A stretch of DNA of 64,000 nt from Jacaranda mimosifolia (GCA_018894105.1 CM032127.1:34244760-34308759); one strand, 5' to 3'; positions 1-9,549 are shown, numbered from the stretch's first letter. Program-made: numbers and translations. Notes: generated by a model from the letters alone, not told the origin.

Positions 1-786
1 AAATACACCTTTTGGGATTATATCCAGGCATTTTCAAATGCGCTGTTATATGAAAACAATAGGAGGAAGCATACTTGGTTTATTAAGGTATGCCCAGAAG
101 TCTTCAATAATGGACTTCCCAATTGGTTTTTTGATTGGTGGCAATTCCACGGTCCCTCAGAAAAAATTTTACCAGATCAATTCAGAAGGGGATTTGAGGA
201 ATGGAAAAAATATGCCCCGTCCTTATTACAGGAAGAGGATAGTGATAAAGCCTCGTTTCAATTTTATTCAGAATTTGGTATCCCATGGATTTGGAAATGG
301 TGTCCAGAGGTTGGGGTAAATCAGTTCAACAATCCATGTCTGCAAAGAACATATTATTGCAAATGGTGGAATAAGATGCTTCAGTTCGATAAAAATACAA
401 AGCGAATTGAAGGAAAAGAAACCCTTGATAATGTAAACTTAATGACCCAGGTTTACAAAGAAAAATTCGAAAGGGATCAACAAAAGGAGGCATCGTCAAT
501 TTTGGGTCTAGCCTCTGAAAAAATTCGTCGGCGCAAAGGAAAAATGTCTAAAGCCGATCTGATGAATGAAGTCCTCAAAATGGTCCAAGAGCAAGTAGGA
601 CAGTTTGAAGATAATAGCTCAGACACTGAGGAAAATAACTCCGCCAGTGACACTGCATCAATGAGCTCCAAATCTGCTTCAAGAGTTGAAGATTTTCAAG
701 AAGCTCAAGATCCAGAGGATAATATTCCTTCTGACGAAGCTGTCAGGAAATTCATCTCTGACATGGAGCAACAAAATAAGTTGTAA
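1..786 (+). pseudogene. Viral ORF3, 3' part, left arm (cut by window edge)
   Basis: Frame 1 is open from the first base to the TAA at 784-786 and encodes the C-terminal 261 residues of the viral ORF3 protein, identical to the intact ORF on the opposite strand at 2497-3981. It includes the tryptophan-rich region (NWFFDWW, WIWKW) and the acidic, serine-rich tail. Whether the 5' part exists lies outside the window. Function is unknown; see the intact copy. It is called a fragment only because the start is not visible. Confidence 0.85.
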
Positions 787-829
787 TTGATGTAATTGAT
801 TAGTGAAGCAAATAGTTGCTTCTGGGGAA

Positions 830-1016
830 AACAAATAGTGTTTTTCACTGTGCAGGTAAAACAATAGTGTTTTCACTGTGCACTTTCCAAAAGGTGAATA
901 GTAAATCACTGTTCACTTTTGACTTTCGGTAAAGTAAATAGTACTTTACTGTTGGTCACTGTTGCGGATTCGAAAATTTTGAAGTCCGCACAGTACCATT
1001 CTTTTGTTTATAAGTA
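830..1016 (+). promoter_or_regulatory. EPRV-1 promoter, left arm
   Basis: A TATA box (TATAAGTA, 1009-1016) lies about 220 bases after the ORF3 stop, the usual place for a caulimovirus genomic promoter. Upstream are four degenerate copies of an AATAGT-N(4-5)-CACTGT motif at about 834, 863, 896 and 937. The first two contain the hyphenated palindrome AGTG...CACT. A GAAGTCCG motif at 981 is shared with the EPRV-2 promoter. The arrangement suggests an enhancer-like repeat block; activity is inferred. Transcription would run toward the palindrome centre at about 1641. Confidence 0.6.
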
Positions 1017-1039
1017 GACGTTAGATTCATTTGTAAAGG

Positions 1040-1633
1040 AGAGCTTTCGCACGCATACTCCCTATACTTTTCTTTCGATTTTGTAATTTGATATTCTGTA
1101 ATAGTTGAATTGTAATTAATATAGTTTTAAATTTGTAAATTTAAGAAGAGTTTTCTTCAGTTCGTGGTGGTTCGTGGTGTCCGGAGAGGTGTCCGAAGAG
1201 GTAATCCCTCTCATCCCCCTCCTTTTAATTATGGTTTTCCCTAGCCTAATGAAAGGCTAAGGGGTTCAGTGTTAAATAGACATGATAAAGATGTTGTTTG
1301 TTTAAATCATGGTTAATCAAGTAGTTTGGACTGTGATGTAGGTGTTTGATTTCGATTTACGTTTATAAATCATTACCCTGATGCTGTTATCCGGATCTCT
1401 CCCCTTTCGGGTTCTAAGTACCTTGACCACTGAGTAGATCTGTTGTCCCTTGTATGCCCTTGTTAGCCGGGGTAGGCGTTTGTGGGCTTTGGACGGAACC
1501 GATCTATGTCAGTTGTGTTAAAGTCTTGGGTAAAGTTCTCCCGATTTGGCGGTTTATTTCGTGTTGTTAAAGATCCGTGAACACTTAAGGTTTTGATCTA
1601 TGCCCGTATTTTGAATGATTATTCTTGCCTCAT
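1040..1633 (+). other. EPRV-1 leader, left arm
   Basis: This non-coding stretch follows the putative start site. It contains a small hairpin (TAGCCT 1242-1247 with AGGCTA 1254-1259, flanked by CCC/GGG), also found in the EPRV-2 leader. Its length of about 600 bases is typical of caulimovirus pregenomic leaders. I looked for the usual tRNA-Met primer site (TGGTATCAGAGC) and did not find it. The segment ends at the inverted-repeat junction instead of running into a movement protein. Confidence 0.5.
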
Positions 1634-1649
1634 AAGATCCCGTCCCAAA

Positions 1650-2243
1650 ATGAGGCAAGAATAATCATTCAAAATACGGGCATAGATCAAAACCTTAAGT
1701 GTTCACGGATCTTTAACAACACGAAATAAACCGCCAAATCGGGAGAACTTTACCCAAGACTTTAACACAACTGACATAGATCGGTTCCGTCCAAAGCCCA
1801 CAAACGCCTACCCCGGCTAACAAGGGCATACAAGGGACAACAGATCTACTCAGTGGTCAAGGTACTTAGAACCCGAAAGGGGAGAGATCCGGATAACAGC
1901 ATCAGGGTAATGATTTATAAACGTAAATCGAAATCAAACACCTACATCACAGTCCAAACTACTTGATTAACCATGATTTAAACAAACAACATCTTTATCA
2001 TGTCTATTTAACACTGAACCCCTTAGCCTTTCATTAGGCTAGGGAAAACCATAATTAAAAGGAGGGGGATGAGAGGGATTACCTCTTCGGACACCTCTCC
2101 GGACACCACGAACCACCACGAACTGAAGAAAACTCTTCTTAAATTTACAAATTTAAAACTATATTAATTACAATTCAACTATTACAGAATATCAAATTAC
2201 AAAATCGAAAGAAAAGTATAGGGAGTATGCGTGCGAAAGCTCT
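1650..2243 (-). other. EPRV-1 leader, right arm
   Basis: Mirror copy of the leader at 1040-1633, in the orientation of the intact viral genes. The conserved hairpin lies at 2024-2041. In a circular viral genome this segment would be followed by the movement protein; here it is followed by the opposite arm of the palindrome, so the integrated genome is linearised between leader and movement protein. Confidence 0.5.
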
Positions 2244-2266
2244 CCTTTACAAATGAATCTAACGTC

Positions 2267-2453
2267 TACTTATAAACAAAAGAATGGTACTGTGCGGACT
2301 TCAAAATTTTCGAATCCGCAACAGTGACCAACAGTAAAGTACTATTTACTTTACCGAAAGTCAAAAGTGAACAGTGATTTACTATTCACCTTTTGGAAAG
2401 TGCACAGTGAAAACACTATTGTTTTACCTGCACAGTGAAAAACACTATTTGTT
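2267..2453 (-). promoter_or_regulatory. EPRV-1 promoter, right arm
   Basis: Mirror copy of the left-arm promoter: TATA box at 2267-2274 on the minus strand with the same upstream AATAGT/CACTGT repeats. It fires toward the palindrome centre, so the two promoters converge about 630 bases either side of it. A transcript from either that crosses the centre would carry leader sense and antisense in one molecule. Confidence 0.6.
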
Positions 2454-2496
2454 TTCCCCAGAAGCAACTATTTGCTTCACTAATCAATTACATCAA

Positions 2497-3981
2497 TTAC
2501 AACTTATTTTGTTGCTCCATGTCAGAGATGAATTTCCTGACAGCTTCGTCAGAAGGAATATTATCCTCTGGATCTTGAGCTTCTTGAAAATCTTCAACTC
2601 TTGAAGCAGATTTGGAGCTCATTGATGCAGTGTCACTGGCGGAGTTATTTTCCTCAGTGTCTGAGCTATTATCTTCAAACTGTCCTACTTGCTCTTGGAC
2701 CATTTTGAGGACTTCATTCATCAGATCGGCTTTAGACATTTTTCCTTTGCGCCGACGAATTTTTTCAGAGGCTAGACCCAAAATTGACGATGCCTCCTTT
2801 TGTTGATCCCTTTCGAATTTTTCTTTGTAAACCTGGGTCATTAAGTTTACATTATCAAGGGTTTCTTTTCCTTCAATTCGCTTTGTATTTTTATCGAACT
2901 GAAGCATCTTATTCCACCATTTGCAATAATATGTTCTTTGCAGACATGGATTGTTGAACTGATTTACCCCAACCTCTGGACACCATTTCCAAATCCATGG
3001 GATACCAAATTCTGAATAAAATTGAAACGAGGCTTTATCACTATCCTCTTCCTGTAATAAGGACGGGGCATATTTTTTCCATTCCTCAAATCCCCTTCTG
3101 AATTGATCTGGTAAAATTTTTTCTGAGGGACCGTGGAATTGCCACCAATCAAAAAACCAATTGGGAAGTCCATTATTGAAGACTTCTGGGCATACCTTAA
3201 TAAACCAAGTATGCTTCCTCCTATTGTTTTCATATAACAGCGCATTTGAAAATGCCTGGATATAATCCCAAAAGGTGTATTTAATTATACCCTGGTTAAT
3301 GAATAATTCTTTCTCTTTTAATGAAGAGATACCCCATTCTTCAATTGAAATGATCTTTTTAATTATGATCCTACTATACGCGAAATTCATTTTTTCCTGC
3401 GTATTAGCTTCATTATGCTTGACCTCTGCAGAACCAGAGCTTATGAGTATATTCTCATAAAAAGACCTGTTCTTGTAAGAACCAGCAGGATATGAGGCCA
3501 CATCCAAATACCTCTGGAACAATTTCCAGGGCTGATCTCTCCATTTGAGATCGGACTTCTCAAGAACCAAAATTGGGTCCTTGGCAGATTTCTGCTCAAA
3601 GGTGACAAGGCTATCCTCATCAACCACGGTTTCAATATGAGCAGCCACGTTAACATAAGAAGGTCTTTTATTAGATCCTTCGGCTTGGGATTGGGTTTGG
3701 CTGGATGAAGAGCTAGAAGATTTATTTTCTTCTGCTGCTTTAGTTTGCTGGAATTTCATGAATTCGGCTAGCAAATTTGGGTCTGTGAACATTGGATCAC
3801 AAAAATATTGGGGAAATTGGGTGGTTTGACCAAAAGAACGGTCAGAAGAAGCTTCTATTAGCTTCATTTTGCCATGTTGTATTAATGGCGGCTTAGGAAC
3901 ATTGACATGTCGGCCTCTTCCTCTATTGGAAGAACCACGCCATCCTCCTCTATTGGAGAAAGGGGAGTAACCAGCTTCCAT
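2497..3981 (-). CDS. EPRV-1 ORF3, RGG-rich protein of unknown function
   Basis: Intact 494-codon ORF. Its ATG overlaps the stop of the polyprotein ORF by one base (TAATG), which suggests termination-reinitiation or polycistronic translation. Visible parts: an N-terminal Gly/Arg-rich box (residues about 8-25, several RGG/RGR steps) suggesting nucleic-acid binding; a Ser/Gln-rich linker (about 85-110); a tryptophan-rich central domain (about 150-360, with NWFFDWW, FHGP and WIWKW); a basic segment KIRRRKGK (about 410); and an acidic, serine-rich tail. EPRV-2 carries a decayed homologue with the RGG box and Trp motifs conserved. It sits where other caulimoviruses place the transactivator/inclusion protein, but I see no sequence basis for that name. 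The last 261 codons are duplicated in the left arm. Confidence 0.85.
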   Translation of the reverse strand: MEAGYSPFSNRGGWRGSSNRGRGRHVNVPKPPLIQHGKMKLIEASSDRSFGQTTQFPQYFCDPMFTDPNLLAEFMKFQQTKAAEENKSSSSSSSQTQSQAEGSNKRPSYVNVAAHIETVVDEDSLVTFEQKSAKDPILVLEKSDLKWRDQPWKLFQRYLDVASYPAGSYKNRSFYENILISSGSAEVKHNEANTQEKMNFAYSRIIIKKIISIEEWGISSLKEKELFINQGIIKYTFWDYIQAFSNALLYENNRRKHTWFIKVCPEVFNNGLPNWFFDWWQFHGPSEKILPDQFRRGFEEWKKYAPSLLQEEDSDKASFQFYSEFGIPWIWKWCPEVGVNQFNNPCLQRTYYCKWWNKMLQFDKNTKRIEGKETLDNVNLMTQVYKEKFERDQQKEASSILGLASEKIRRRKGKMSKADLMNEVLKMVQEQVGQFEDNSSDTEENNSASDTASMSSKSASRVEDFQEAQDPEDNIPSDEAVRKFISDMEQQNKL

Positions 3982-6900
3982 TAGCCCTGCAAGAATTCTC
4001 TTGTTAAGAAGTCAGGGAGATAATTCTCATTCCCTTTCTTATAAACAATTTTAAAATCAAAAGGGGCTAAATAAGCTTGCCACCTCGCAAACATTTGCTT
4101 TGAAACATTATGTTTAAAATCTTTATTAAACATGAATTGTGCAGCTTGACAATCAGTTTTTATAATAAAAAATTGATTATACAAGTCATCTTGAAATTTA
4201 AGAACACATTTTACTATAGCAAAAATTTCTTTGACTACAGTAGCATAATTAGACTGGCTTGAATTCCATTTACCAGAATAAAATCTAACAAGAATTTCCT
4301 GTTTATTACTAGGATTAACTTGTTTTAAAATACCACCAAAACCAATATTAGATGCATCAGTTTCAATGATTTTTTCCCAATTAGGATTAGACAACATAAG
4401 GCAAGGCAATTCTTTAACCCTATTCTTAATCCTAATTACAGATTGTGTGTGCTCATCATTCCAAGGCTTAGGCAATTTCTTAAGCCTATCATGTAAGCAT
4501 GCAGTATCATCAGCAAGATTTTTATAATAAGGAGAAATGTAATTAAGACTCCCTAAAAACCTTTGCAATTGAGTTTTATCAAGAATGACATCAGGAAATT
4601 TAGATGCAAACTCAATACTCCTATCAATAGGTATGATATTACCTTTTTCAATGAAATGACCCAAAAATTTAATTTTGGTTTGACATAAAACCATTTTGGG
4701 CTTAGAAATGACCAGACCACTATTTATCATGACCTGTTTAAACACATGCAAATGTTTAAAATGCATTTCTATATTATTAGAAAACACCAATATATCATCG
4801 ATGTAAACAATTATGAAATCACTATAAGGATTGAAGATATCATTCATAATCTTCTGGAATTCTGAAGGGGCATTCTTCAGACCAAAAGGCATAACATTCC
4901 ATTCATATTGCCCAAAAGGAACATTGAAGGCAGTTTTATACCTATCAGACTCAGCTATTTGAATCTGCCAATATCCAGATTTTAAATCAAATTTGGAAAA
5001 GATATTTGCACTGAATAATCTATCAAGCAAATCTTTTTTATTGGGGATTGGGTACTTAATCCATTTTAAGGCTTTATTAAGAGGTTTATAATTAATGACC
5101 AATCTAAGTGCACCACGTTCTTGCTCACTGTGTTTATTCACATAGAATGCAGTGCAGGACCAAGCAGACTTGGTAGGTCTAATTAACCCTTTATGCAATA
5201 AAGACTCTATTTCTTTTTTGCAATAAACCAAAGTTTCACTATTCATTTGACACGGCCTAGCCTTAGTAGGGATACTACCATCAAATGAATCATCATAAGG
5301 CAAATCAACAATATGCTTCTTTCTATTCCAAAAAGCATTTGGATGATCATTGCAAACAGAAACAATTAAACCTATTTCAATTAAAGCAATTTTTTCCTTT
5401 AATTTAGGATTTTGCAATTGTTCATCTATATTAAGACTAACAATTTCTTCCTTAAGAAAATTAATTTGATTATTTTTATTAACAATCAAATCCTGAAGTT
5501 GATTCAGCATTCTGGAAAACGGTTCAGTTATAAACTGAAAAGTTAAATCTTTACCATTAAAGACTCCAGAAAAACCTTTTTCATTAACCATTTTTAAAGG
5601 AAATATTTTCTTTAAAAAGGGTGTACCCAAAATTATTTGGTTAGAAATATTTTTAACCAAAAGAAAACTCATTGGAATGCAACATTTATTTTTGCAAATA
5701 AAAGCATTGGGGAGTTTAAAACTTATATCTAGTTTTTCTCCATTAGCAGAACGAAGGACATGAGATGTTTTCTCAAAATACCTAGTAGGTATTAAACCTT
5801 CCTGAATGCAATTTAAATCTGCACCACTGTCTACTAGTGCAGTAAATTCTTTTGAAAAGCTATTTCCAATTAAAAGCTTTATTTTAATTAACCATTTCTG
5901 AGAAGTAACTATCTCTAATTTAGATAGAAAATCATCAGATAAATTATTAAACTGAAAATTATCAGGCACATCAAACATATCATTCAGTTTGAACAGAGAT
6001 AAATTAGGCTTATTGGGGGAATTGGGGACAGGGAAAACAGGTAGAGAAGCAGGCAAAGAGGAAGGCACTATTTGCTTTCCTTGAGCAATCTCTATTTTCC
6101 TAATTCTATCCTCAAGAAATCTATTATTTCTTTTCAATTCATTAATCTCATTTTTAAGACTAATAACCTCTTTATTAAGGTCAACAATAGTAGTAGGTGA
6201 GCTATGCTTATTCCTACTTTCTAGCATTTTGTAAACCTCTGTCATTGAGTATGGTTCACTATTTCCACCTATCCTATTTTCATTAATAGAATTAGATGTA
6301 CTAGGTTCATCACCTATGCTATCAATGATTTTAGATCTAAGAATTGGATCCTTAATCATTTTTAACAATTCAAAAGCGCTATTATCAGAAATAACATTAA
6401 TAACACCTTCATTAAATTGTGCCATAATATGATTGACATTCATATCAGATTCAGAACTACTATTTGCAGAATCAGAATCAGTAGAATTAACAGTTCCATC
6501 ACAATCAGATTTCATGCAATTCAAAGCATTATTGAAATCAGAGAATGCATGATCAGAATTATCTTCTTCATCAGAAGATTCAAGCATCAATTTGCACAAA
6601 ACATCCTTGATATTATCATCAATATCTAGGCTCCTAATTTTTTCTCTCATTTTACAATTATCAGCATAATGTCCTATTTTACCACATTTCCAACAGGCAC
6701 CATGCTTTCTAAATTTTCTAAACATTTTTCTTTTATCAGAATCATGTTTATCTTTTCTCAATTTTTTCTTTTCCAATTTTTGAGAAGACCTAGCCCTATG
6801 TGACCTATGTCTACTCTTTTTATCAGGTTTGGATTTACCTTGTGGTTTATTATCAATTAGTTTAGGATTCTCCATCCCAAACTGACCACAGAATTGACCT

Positions 6901-8429
6901 AACTGTTGTTTTTCAGCTAAGTTATTCTTTTTTATTTGTTGGTTCAGTTTTATCTCATTGCATAAACCTAAACCTTCTTGGATGCAAGTTGCAATTAACT
7001 TACCATAAGTGCATTTGTCATAGTCTATACTAGACTCATTCTGCCTAAGAGTTTTTCTAACCCTTTCCGCAAATAACGAAGGCAGACCATCAATAAATTT
7101 AGATTTCCAGTGGGTACTATTAACCTCTGGGAGTTCCATTACTCTAGACATAAAAGTATCCTTGTACCACCTAAATGAGGTGAGACTCTGACACTTTAAA
7201 CCATTTAACAGGGTCCTAATATACTCATTATTATTAGTCCACCTGCCAGTAAAATGCTCAATAATAGTAACAATTAAAGTATACACAGCATTTTGATTAT
7301 CTGTGTTAGATGATCCTTCCTGTTCTAATTTAACAGCTCCTAGGATTTCATCTTTACAAGCACGGGTTAAATAATTATCCCACCAGCCTTTTATTTGACC
7401 AGTGAACCCAGCCACAATCATTTGGGCTACACTTCTGTCATCATTGCCATTATTCTTACAGATAGTAGAATACATAAGCATGCGATGCACAAGATTGTAA
7501 ATATGACGTTCAGCAAAACCATCTAAATTCCATTCATAGATATGTTTGCCAGAAAACGAATTATTAGTAATCAGATCCTGTTCCTCATGCAAAACATCAA
7601 TTGGGGAGGGACGAGGATAATAATAAGTCCTTAGTGTAGGCCTATCAGCATACCTAAGTTTATTAACTTCTTCATTAACCTGTTTGATATATGAACTATC
7701 ATCTAGGTTATCATCAATTACCGAAATATTTAAATCAGAAAACTTTTTATTGATAAGTTTTTCTAATTCAGATAAATTCCTGAGTTTGAAATCATGAATC
7801 TCAGGGGGAGGTTGAATTGTTGGCATTGAAATAATTTCAGTTACCGGAGTGATAGAAACAGATTTTTCCAAAATCATTTTCTTCATTTGATTAACCTGTT
7901 CTTCTAAATCACCTATCAATTTATTGGTTTTATTAACCTGGTTTAAAATTAAATTGAGCCTATTATCAAGCCCATACATACTCTCACCTAACACATTAAG
8001 GTAAAGAGCAGCATAATTACCTTGTTTAACCAAGTTATTAAGATGACCAATTGTGACATTAAACTGACCACCTTCCAACAATTTATTGAAAGCAGTAAAA
8101 GGAATTTCCTTAGATCCTTCAACATGAAATGCATCCTGGGGAGGGAATATACATTTTTCTTTCCTACCAGAATCAAACACATAAGTTCTTTCCAGAACGG
8201 CAATATATGGTTCCACATAAGTTACCACAAACCATGCAACAAAAGGTACTAATTGATTCTTTTCAGAAACGAATTTATAAAACTCTTCCTGAAAACCATT
8301 TTGTTGTTCTTTGGAAAAGCTTTCAAAAAACCATTTTCTAAAAACTTCCCATCTTTCTTTAAGAAACTCAGTTTTTATTAACTGACGAGCATTTGAACCT
8401 TTTGAAAAATCTATTTTTTCTTGATTCAT
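3981..8429 (-). CDS. EPRV-1 coat protein-protease-RT-RNase H polyprotein
   Basis: Intact ORF of 1482 codons from the ATG at 8429; an upstream in-frame TTG at 8438 is not needed. Order seen: N-terminal region with a coiled-coil-like stretch; coat domain with the GWWDN motif near residue 350; basic region and CCHC zinc knuckle (CWKCGKIGHYADNC) near 580; Asp/Ser-rich acidic stretch; aspartic protease (VDSGAD) near 865; reverse transcriptase with FGLKNAP and the catalytic YIDD near 1210; RNase H with ETDAS near 1357 and TDCQAA. The product packages and replicates the viral DNA by reverse transcription of a pregenomic RNA; the protease would release the parts. No key catalytic residue is visibly lost. 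It follows the movement protein by 12 bases and overlaps ORF3 by one. Confidence 0.93.
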   Translation of the reverse strand: MNQEKIDFSKGSNARQLIKTEFLKERWEVFRKWFFESFSKEQQNGFQEEFYKFVSEKNQLVPFVAWFVVTYVEPYIAVLERTYVFDSGRKEKCIFPPQDAFHVEGSKEIPFTAFNKLLEGGQFNVTIGHLNNLVKQGNYAALYLNVLGESMYGLDNRLNLILNQVNKTNKLIGDLEEQVNQMKKMILEKSVSITPVTEIISMPTIQPPPEIHDFKLRNLSELEKLINKKFSDLNISVIDDNLDDSSYIKQVNEEVNKLRYADRPTLRTYYYPRPSPIDVLHEEQDLITNNSFSGKHIYEWNLDGFAERHIYNLVHRMLMYSTICKNNGNDDRSVAQMIVAGFTGQIKGWWDNYLTRACKDEILGAVKLEQEGSSNTDNQNAVYTLIVTIIEHFTGRWTNNNEYIRTLLNGLKCQSLTSFRWYKDTFMSRVMELPEVNSTHWKSKFIDGLPSLFAERVRKTLRQNESSIDYDKCTYGKLIATCIQEGLGLCNEIKLNQQIKKNNLAEKQQLGQFCGQFGMENPKLIDNKPQGKSKPDKKSRHRSHRARSSQKLEKKKLRKDKHDSDKRKMFRKFRKHGACWKCGKIGHYADNCKMREKIRSLDIDDNIKDVLCKLMLESSDEEDNSDHAFSDFNNALNCMKSDCDGTVNSTDSDSANSSSESDMNVNHIMAQFNEGVINVISDNSAFELLKMIKDPILRSKIIDSIGDEPSTSNSINENRIGGNSEPYSMTEVYKMLESRNKHSSPTTIVDLNKEVISLKNEINELKRNNRFLEDRIRKIEIAQGKQIVPSSLPASLPVFPVPNSPNKPNLSLFKLNDMFDVPDNFQFNNLSDDFLSKLEIVTSQKWLIKIKLLIGNSFSKEFTALVDSGADLNCIQEGLIPTRYFEKTSHVLRSANGEKLDISFKLPNAFICKNKCCIPMSFLLVKNISNQIILGTPFLKKIFPLKMVNEKGFSGVFNGKDLTFQFITEPFSRMLNQLQDLIVNKNNQINFLKEEIVSLNIDEQLQNPKLKEKIALIEIGLIVSVCNDHPNAFWNRKKHIVDLPYDDSFDGSIPTKARPCQMNSETLVYCKKEIESLLHKGLIRPTKSAWSCTAFYVNKHSEQERGALRLVINYKPLNKALKWIKYPIPNKKDLLDRLFSANIFSKFDLKSGYWQIQIAESDRYKTAFNVPFGQYEWNVMPFGLKNAPSEFQKIMNDIFNPYSDFIIVYIDDILVFSNNIEMHFKHLHVFKQVMINSGLVISKPKMVLCQTKIKFLGHFIEKGNIIPIDRSIEFASKFPDVILDKTQLQRFLGSLNYISPYYKNLADDTACLHDRLKKLPKPWNDEHTQSVIRIKNRVKELPCLMLSNPNWEKIIETDASNIGFGGILKQVNPSNKQEILVRFYSGKWNSSQSNYATVVKEIFAIVKCVLKFQDDLYNQFFIIKTDCQAAQFMFNKDFKHNVSKQMFARWQAYLAPFDFKIVYKKGNENYLPDFLTREFLQG

Positions 8430-8441
8430 TTTAAACAATTT

Positions 8442-9533
8442 TTAAACGCGAGTATTTCTCACAGAAAAGTCCATTTCAGACTCAGTAAGTTCAACAGATT
8501 CATCGCTATTATTACGAGGAATACCATGAACAATGTTATTAGGAGAAATTTTTAATTTTTCAAATCTAGTTTCCAGATTATTATCTGACCTAGATTCATT
8601 AACTCTAGATGTAGACGCTCTAGTTATATTAGGCGATTCTACAACATAATCAATTGGATCAAACACAGAAAAAGAAGATCGATTGGATCTTGACACATTG
8701 CGTGCAGTGTGTGCAGTGCGATCAATTGGTTTGAATTGAATAGAAACATCACCATCGGGCGTTTGAACTATTCTATCAATATCAGTCTGAATAACAGGCT
8801 GAATTGGAACAACTTTCTCCATTAACCAATTATTAGGAAACTGAATTTCATTCCATTTAATTGGTTTCCTAGTTGTAATCTGAGACTTATTAAAATTAGA
8901 TTCAATTAGAATAGTCTCATTTTTATCCAAATTCATAACCTTACACATTGGATTTAATGTAAAGCAAGGCTTAAAATAAACACGGTAACAAACACACATC
9001 ACATCTGTACCGGGCATATAATTAAATCCATGCAACTTAACATTTAAAGTTAAAGCATGTAAGATATTTTCATCCATAATCGAAAGTGCAAGATTAGGAT
9101 AAACATTAAAATAGACTGGACCATGGGCTAAACTAGATTGAATAACACCCATGATTGATTTTTTCCAGTCAAGATTACGCGCATCACGTAACACAGCAAT
9201 AAAACTCTCTGGTAAATTATCCAGAGTCAAGGGCTTAAAAGCAACTTGAATTAAACCGATATGCAAGAATTTAAACTCAGATCTATATCTATCAATATCA
9301 GATCTGTGCAATAATTGTAAAGACATATCATCTTTATTAATAGGAATAATTTCCTCAGTTGGTTTAACAACTTGTTTAAAACTTATTTTTTCAAAAGTTC
9401 CGAATTGATATATTACCTTCGGATCCACTTTTGGAATGGTCCATTTATTTAATAAATCCAAATTTTTTGGAAGATCTATTTCCTCCAGCTGTGAATTTTT
9501 AATTAAAGAGGATTTCCCTTTAAAAAAACTCAT
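8442..9533 (-). CDS. EPRV-1 movement protein
   Basis: Intact 363-codon ORF from the Met at 9533 (MSFFKGK). The frame stays open to an ATG at 9605, but those 24 extra codons lie in an AT-rich repeat also found at 14.2 kb outside viral sequence, so they are probably host-derived. The core contains the 30K-superfamily movement-protein signature of caulimoviruses (motifs GLIQVAFKPLT, GPVYFNVYPN and TLNVKLHGFNYMPGT, about residues 85-195). Such proteins modify plasmodesmata for cell-to-cell spread. The C-terminal third is polar and Ser/Asn-rich, probably disordered. The stop lies 12 bases before the polyprotein ATG. EPRV-2 carries a truncated, frameshifted homologue. Confidence 0.88.
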   Translation of the reverse strand: MSFFKGKSSLIKNSQLEEIDLPKNLDLLNKWTIPKVDPKVIYQFGTFEKISFKQVVKPTEEIIPINKDDMSLQLLHRSDIDRYRSEFKFLHIGLIQVAFKPLTLDNLPESFIAVLRDARNLDWKKSIMGVIQSSLAHGPVYFNVYPNLALSIMDENILHALTLNVKLHGFNYMPGTDVMCVCYRVYFKPCFTLNPMCKVMNLDKNETILIESNFNKSQITTRKPIKWNEIQFPNNWLMEKVVPIQPVIQTDIDRIVQTPDGDVSIQFKPIDRTAHTARNVSRSNRSSFSVFDPIDYVVESPNITRASTSRVNESRSDNNLETRFEKLKISPNNIVHGIPRNNSDESVELTESEMDFSVRNTRV

Positions 9534-9549
9534 ATTAGGAAATAGTGTT

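Larger units (their letters stand above)
1..3282. repeat. Large viral inverted repeat (palindrome)
   Basis: Bases 1-1633 are the reverse complement of 1650-3282 (paired positions sum to 3283), with a 16-base spacer at 1634-1649. I compared the central 400 bases by eye and found no mismatch; the peptides encoded in both arms (93, 76 and 64 residues) are also identical. The left arm is cut by the window start, so the repeat may be longer. Both arms carry the 3' part of viral ORF3, the viral promoter and the leader. It could be a genuine head-to-head viral integration, a foldback duplication or an assembly artefact; the sequence alone cannot decide. Confidence 0.97.
1650..9545 (-). mobile_element. 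EPRV-1: endogenous pararetrovirus, full-length-like
   Basis: About 7.9 kb on the minus strand in the order movement protein, coat-protease-RT-RNase H, ORF3, promoter, leader. The size and the combination of a 30K-type movement protein with a coat/RT polyprotein and no integrase identify Caulimoviridae. The product set resembles petuvirus/florendovirus-type plant viruses, but the movement protein is a separate ORF, whereas those groups are best known for fusing it to the polyprotein. Genus is therefore uncertain. All three ORFs are free of stops. At its 5' side the element abuts an AT-rich host repeat; at its 3' side it runs into the palindrome. Confidence 0.85.

Noticed and set aside
679..909. 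76- and 64-codon ORFs antisense to ORF3 (also at 2374-2806)
   Set aside because: They lie opposite an intact viral gene or its promoter and show no recognisable motif; presence in both arms is due to the palindrome.
1040..2243. Caulimovirus tRNA-Met primer site in the leader
   Set aside because: TGGTATCAGAGC or a close match was not found in either leader; no other primer site could be argued for.
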